Shown piece after piece: positions 63,661 through 64,000 of a stretch of 64,000 nucleotides of DNA. The translations under genes and the position numbers were made by a program. How positions within the stretch are numbered: the first letter of the stretch is position 1; the number at the start of each line of letters is the position of its first letter. Below the pieces are notes generated by a model that saw only the letters and a list, made by a program, of their open reading frames with translations, had not been told where the DNA came from and did not search any database. The DNA comes from Zingiber officinale (taxonomy: Eukaryota > Streptophyta > Magnoliopsida > Zingiberales > Zingiberaceae). The stretch lies in assembly GCF_018446385.1 (NCBI RefSeq), contig NC_056001.1, forward strand, positions 8,079,600 to 8,143,599. The letters run 5' to 3'.

Positions 63661-64000
63661 TAGGGGGGCCGCTAAGGTAGCGGATCTACCTTTTTTTCAA
63701 AATTTCGTGTCGCCGTTGCTATACTCCGAGTTAAATCTATAACTTACCTTTGTAAATTCTCAACTGTGGTGCTCGGTTTTCTCAATCGGAATCTACTTAT
63801 TGTTGCGACGGTGACCACAACCATGACGATCTTCTATTGGATTTGACGTTTGACTTTCTCAATCTAAATCTGTCAACTCTAATAACAACTAACACATGAC
63901 AGAATAACAATTATCTTCCGTTCTGACAAAAAAAGATGAAATTGGGAAAATACCAGGAGAAAAATTATCAAAAATATTTTAAAAATATCTTAAATTATTA

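Larger units (their letters stand above)
45560..64000 (+). repeat. direct segmental duplication, copy B (runs off window)
   Basis: Repeats 5,058-23,648 in the same orientation. It begins abruptly inside the antisense region of the Tat-type fossil, where copy A continues leftward with more of that element, so the breakpoint lies within the mobile element. Shared content and order: Tat 3' end, MIR396, small gene, Raf-like gene, hAT, gag relic. It is still matching copy A at the last base of the window. Confidence 0.95.

Overview
This window is plant nuclear DNA, most likely from a monocot. The evidence is spliced plant genes with GC-rich 5' ends, a plant MIR396 hairpin, an Au-type SINE, Tat-lineage Ty3/gypsy debris and hAT DNA transposons. 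The species cannot be read from the sequence; a member of the Zingiberales is only a guess.

The main feature is a direct duplication. About 5,058-23,648 (copy A) recurs at about 45,560-64,000 (copy B), 40.35-40.5 kb downstream, and copy B runs off the window. Each copy holds, on the + strand: the end of a Tat-type LTR retrotransposon fossil; a MIR396 gene with a TATA box; a small uncharacterised plant gene of 146 residues; an eight-exon gene for a PB1-domain Raf-like protein of 1,196 residues whose kinase domain has lost key catalytic elements; a 2.7-2.9 kb hAT element with an 8-bp target duplication; and a Ty3 gag relic. About 12.3 kb of genic and intergenic DNA appears identical between copies, including a microsatellite, while the retrotransposon piece and the hAT interior differ by several percent. 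That mosaic needs an explanation, either assembly-related or biological.

The unduplicated block between the copies (about 23.65-45.56 kb) carries three ordinary housekeeping genes, all on the - strand and all apparently intact: ribosomal protein eL39 (51 aa, three exons, the first coding exon being only the ATG), a Tim17/Tim22/Tim23 (PRAT) family import protein (203 aa, five exons), and the LCB2 subunit of serine palmitoyltransferase (506 aa, twelve exons). I assembled these from splice signals and family conservation, and every reading frame closes. Between them lie an old hAT relic split by a solo LTR, a purine-rich minisatellite, an RTE-type LINE relic, a hAT MITE and an Au SINE.

The first 5 kb is a nest of retrotransposon fossils: an LTR in reverse orientation beside a Tat-type internal region that has a 37-bp minisatellite and an antisense accessory reading frame. 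The genes do not form one pathway. I found no new multi-gene system; the best leads are the predicted Raf-like pseudokinase, the duplicated MIR396 and the mosaic duplication itself.
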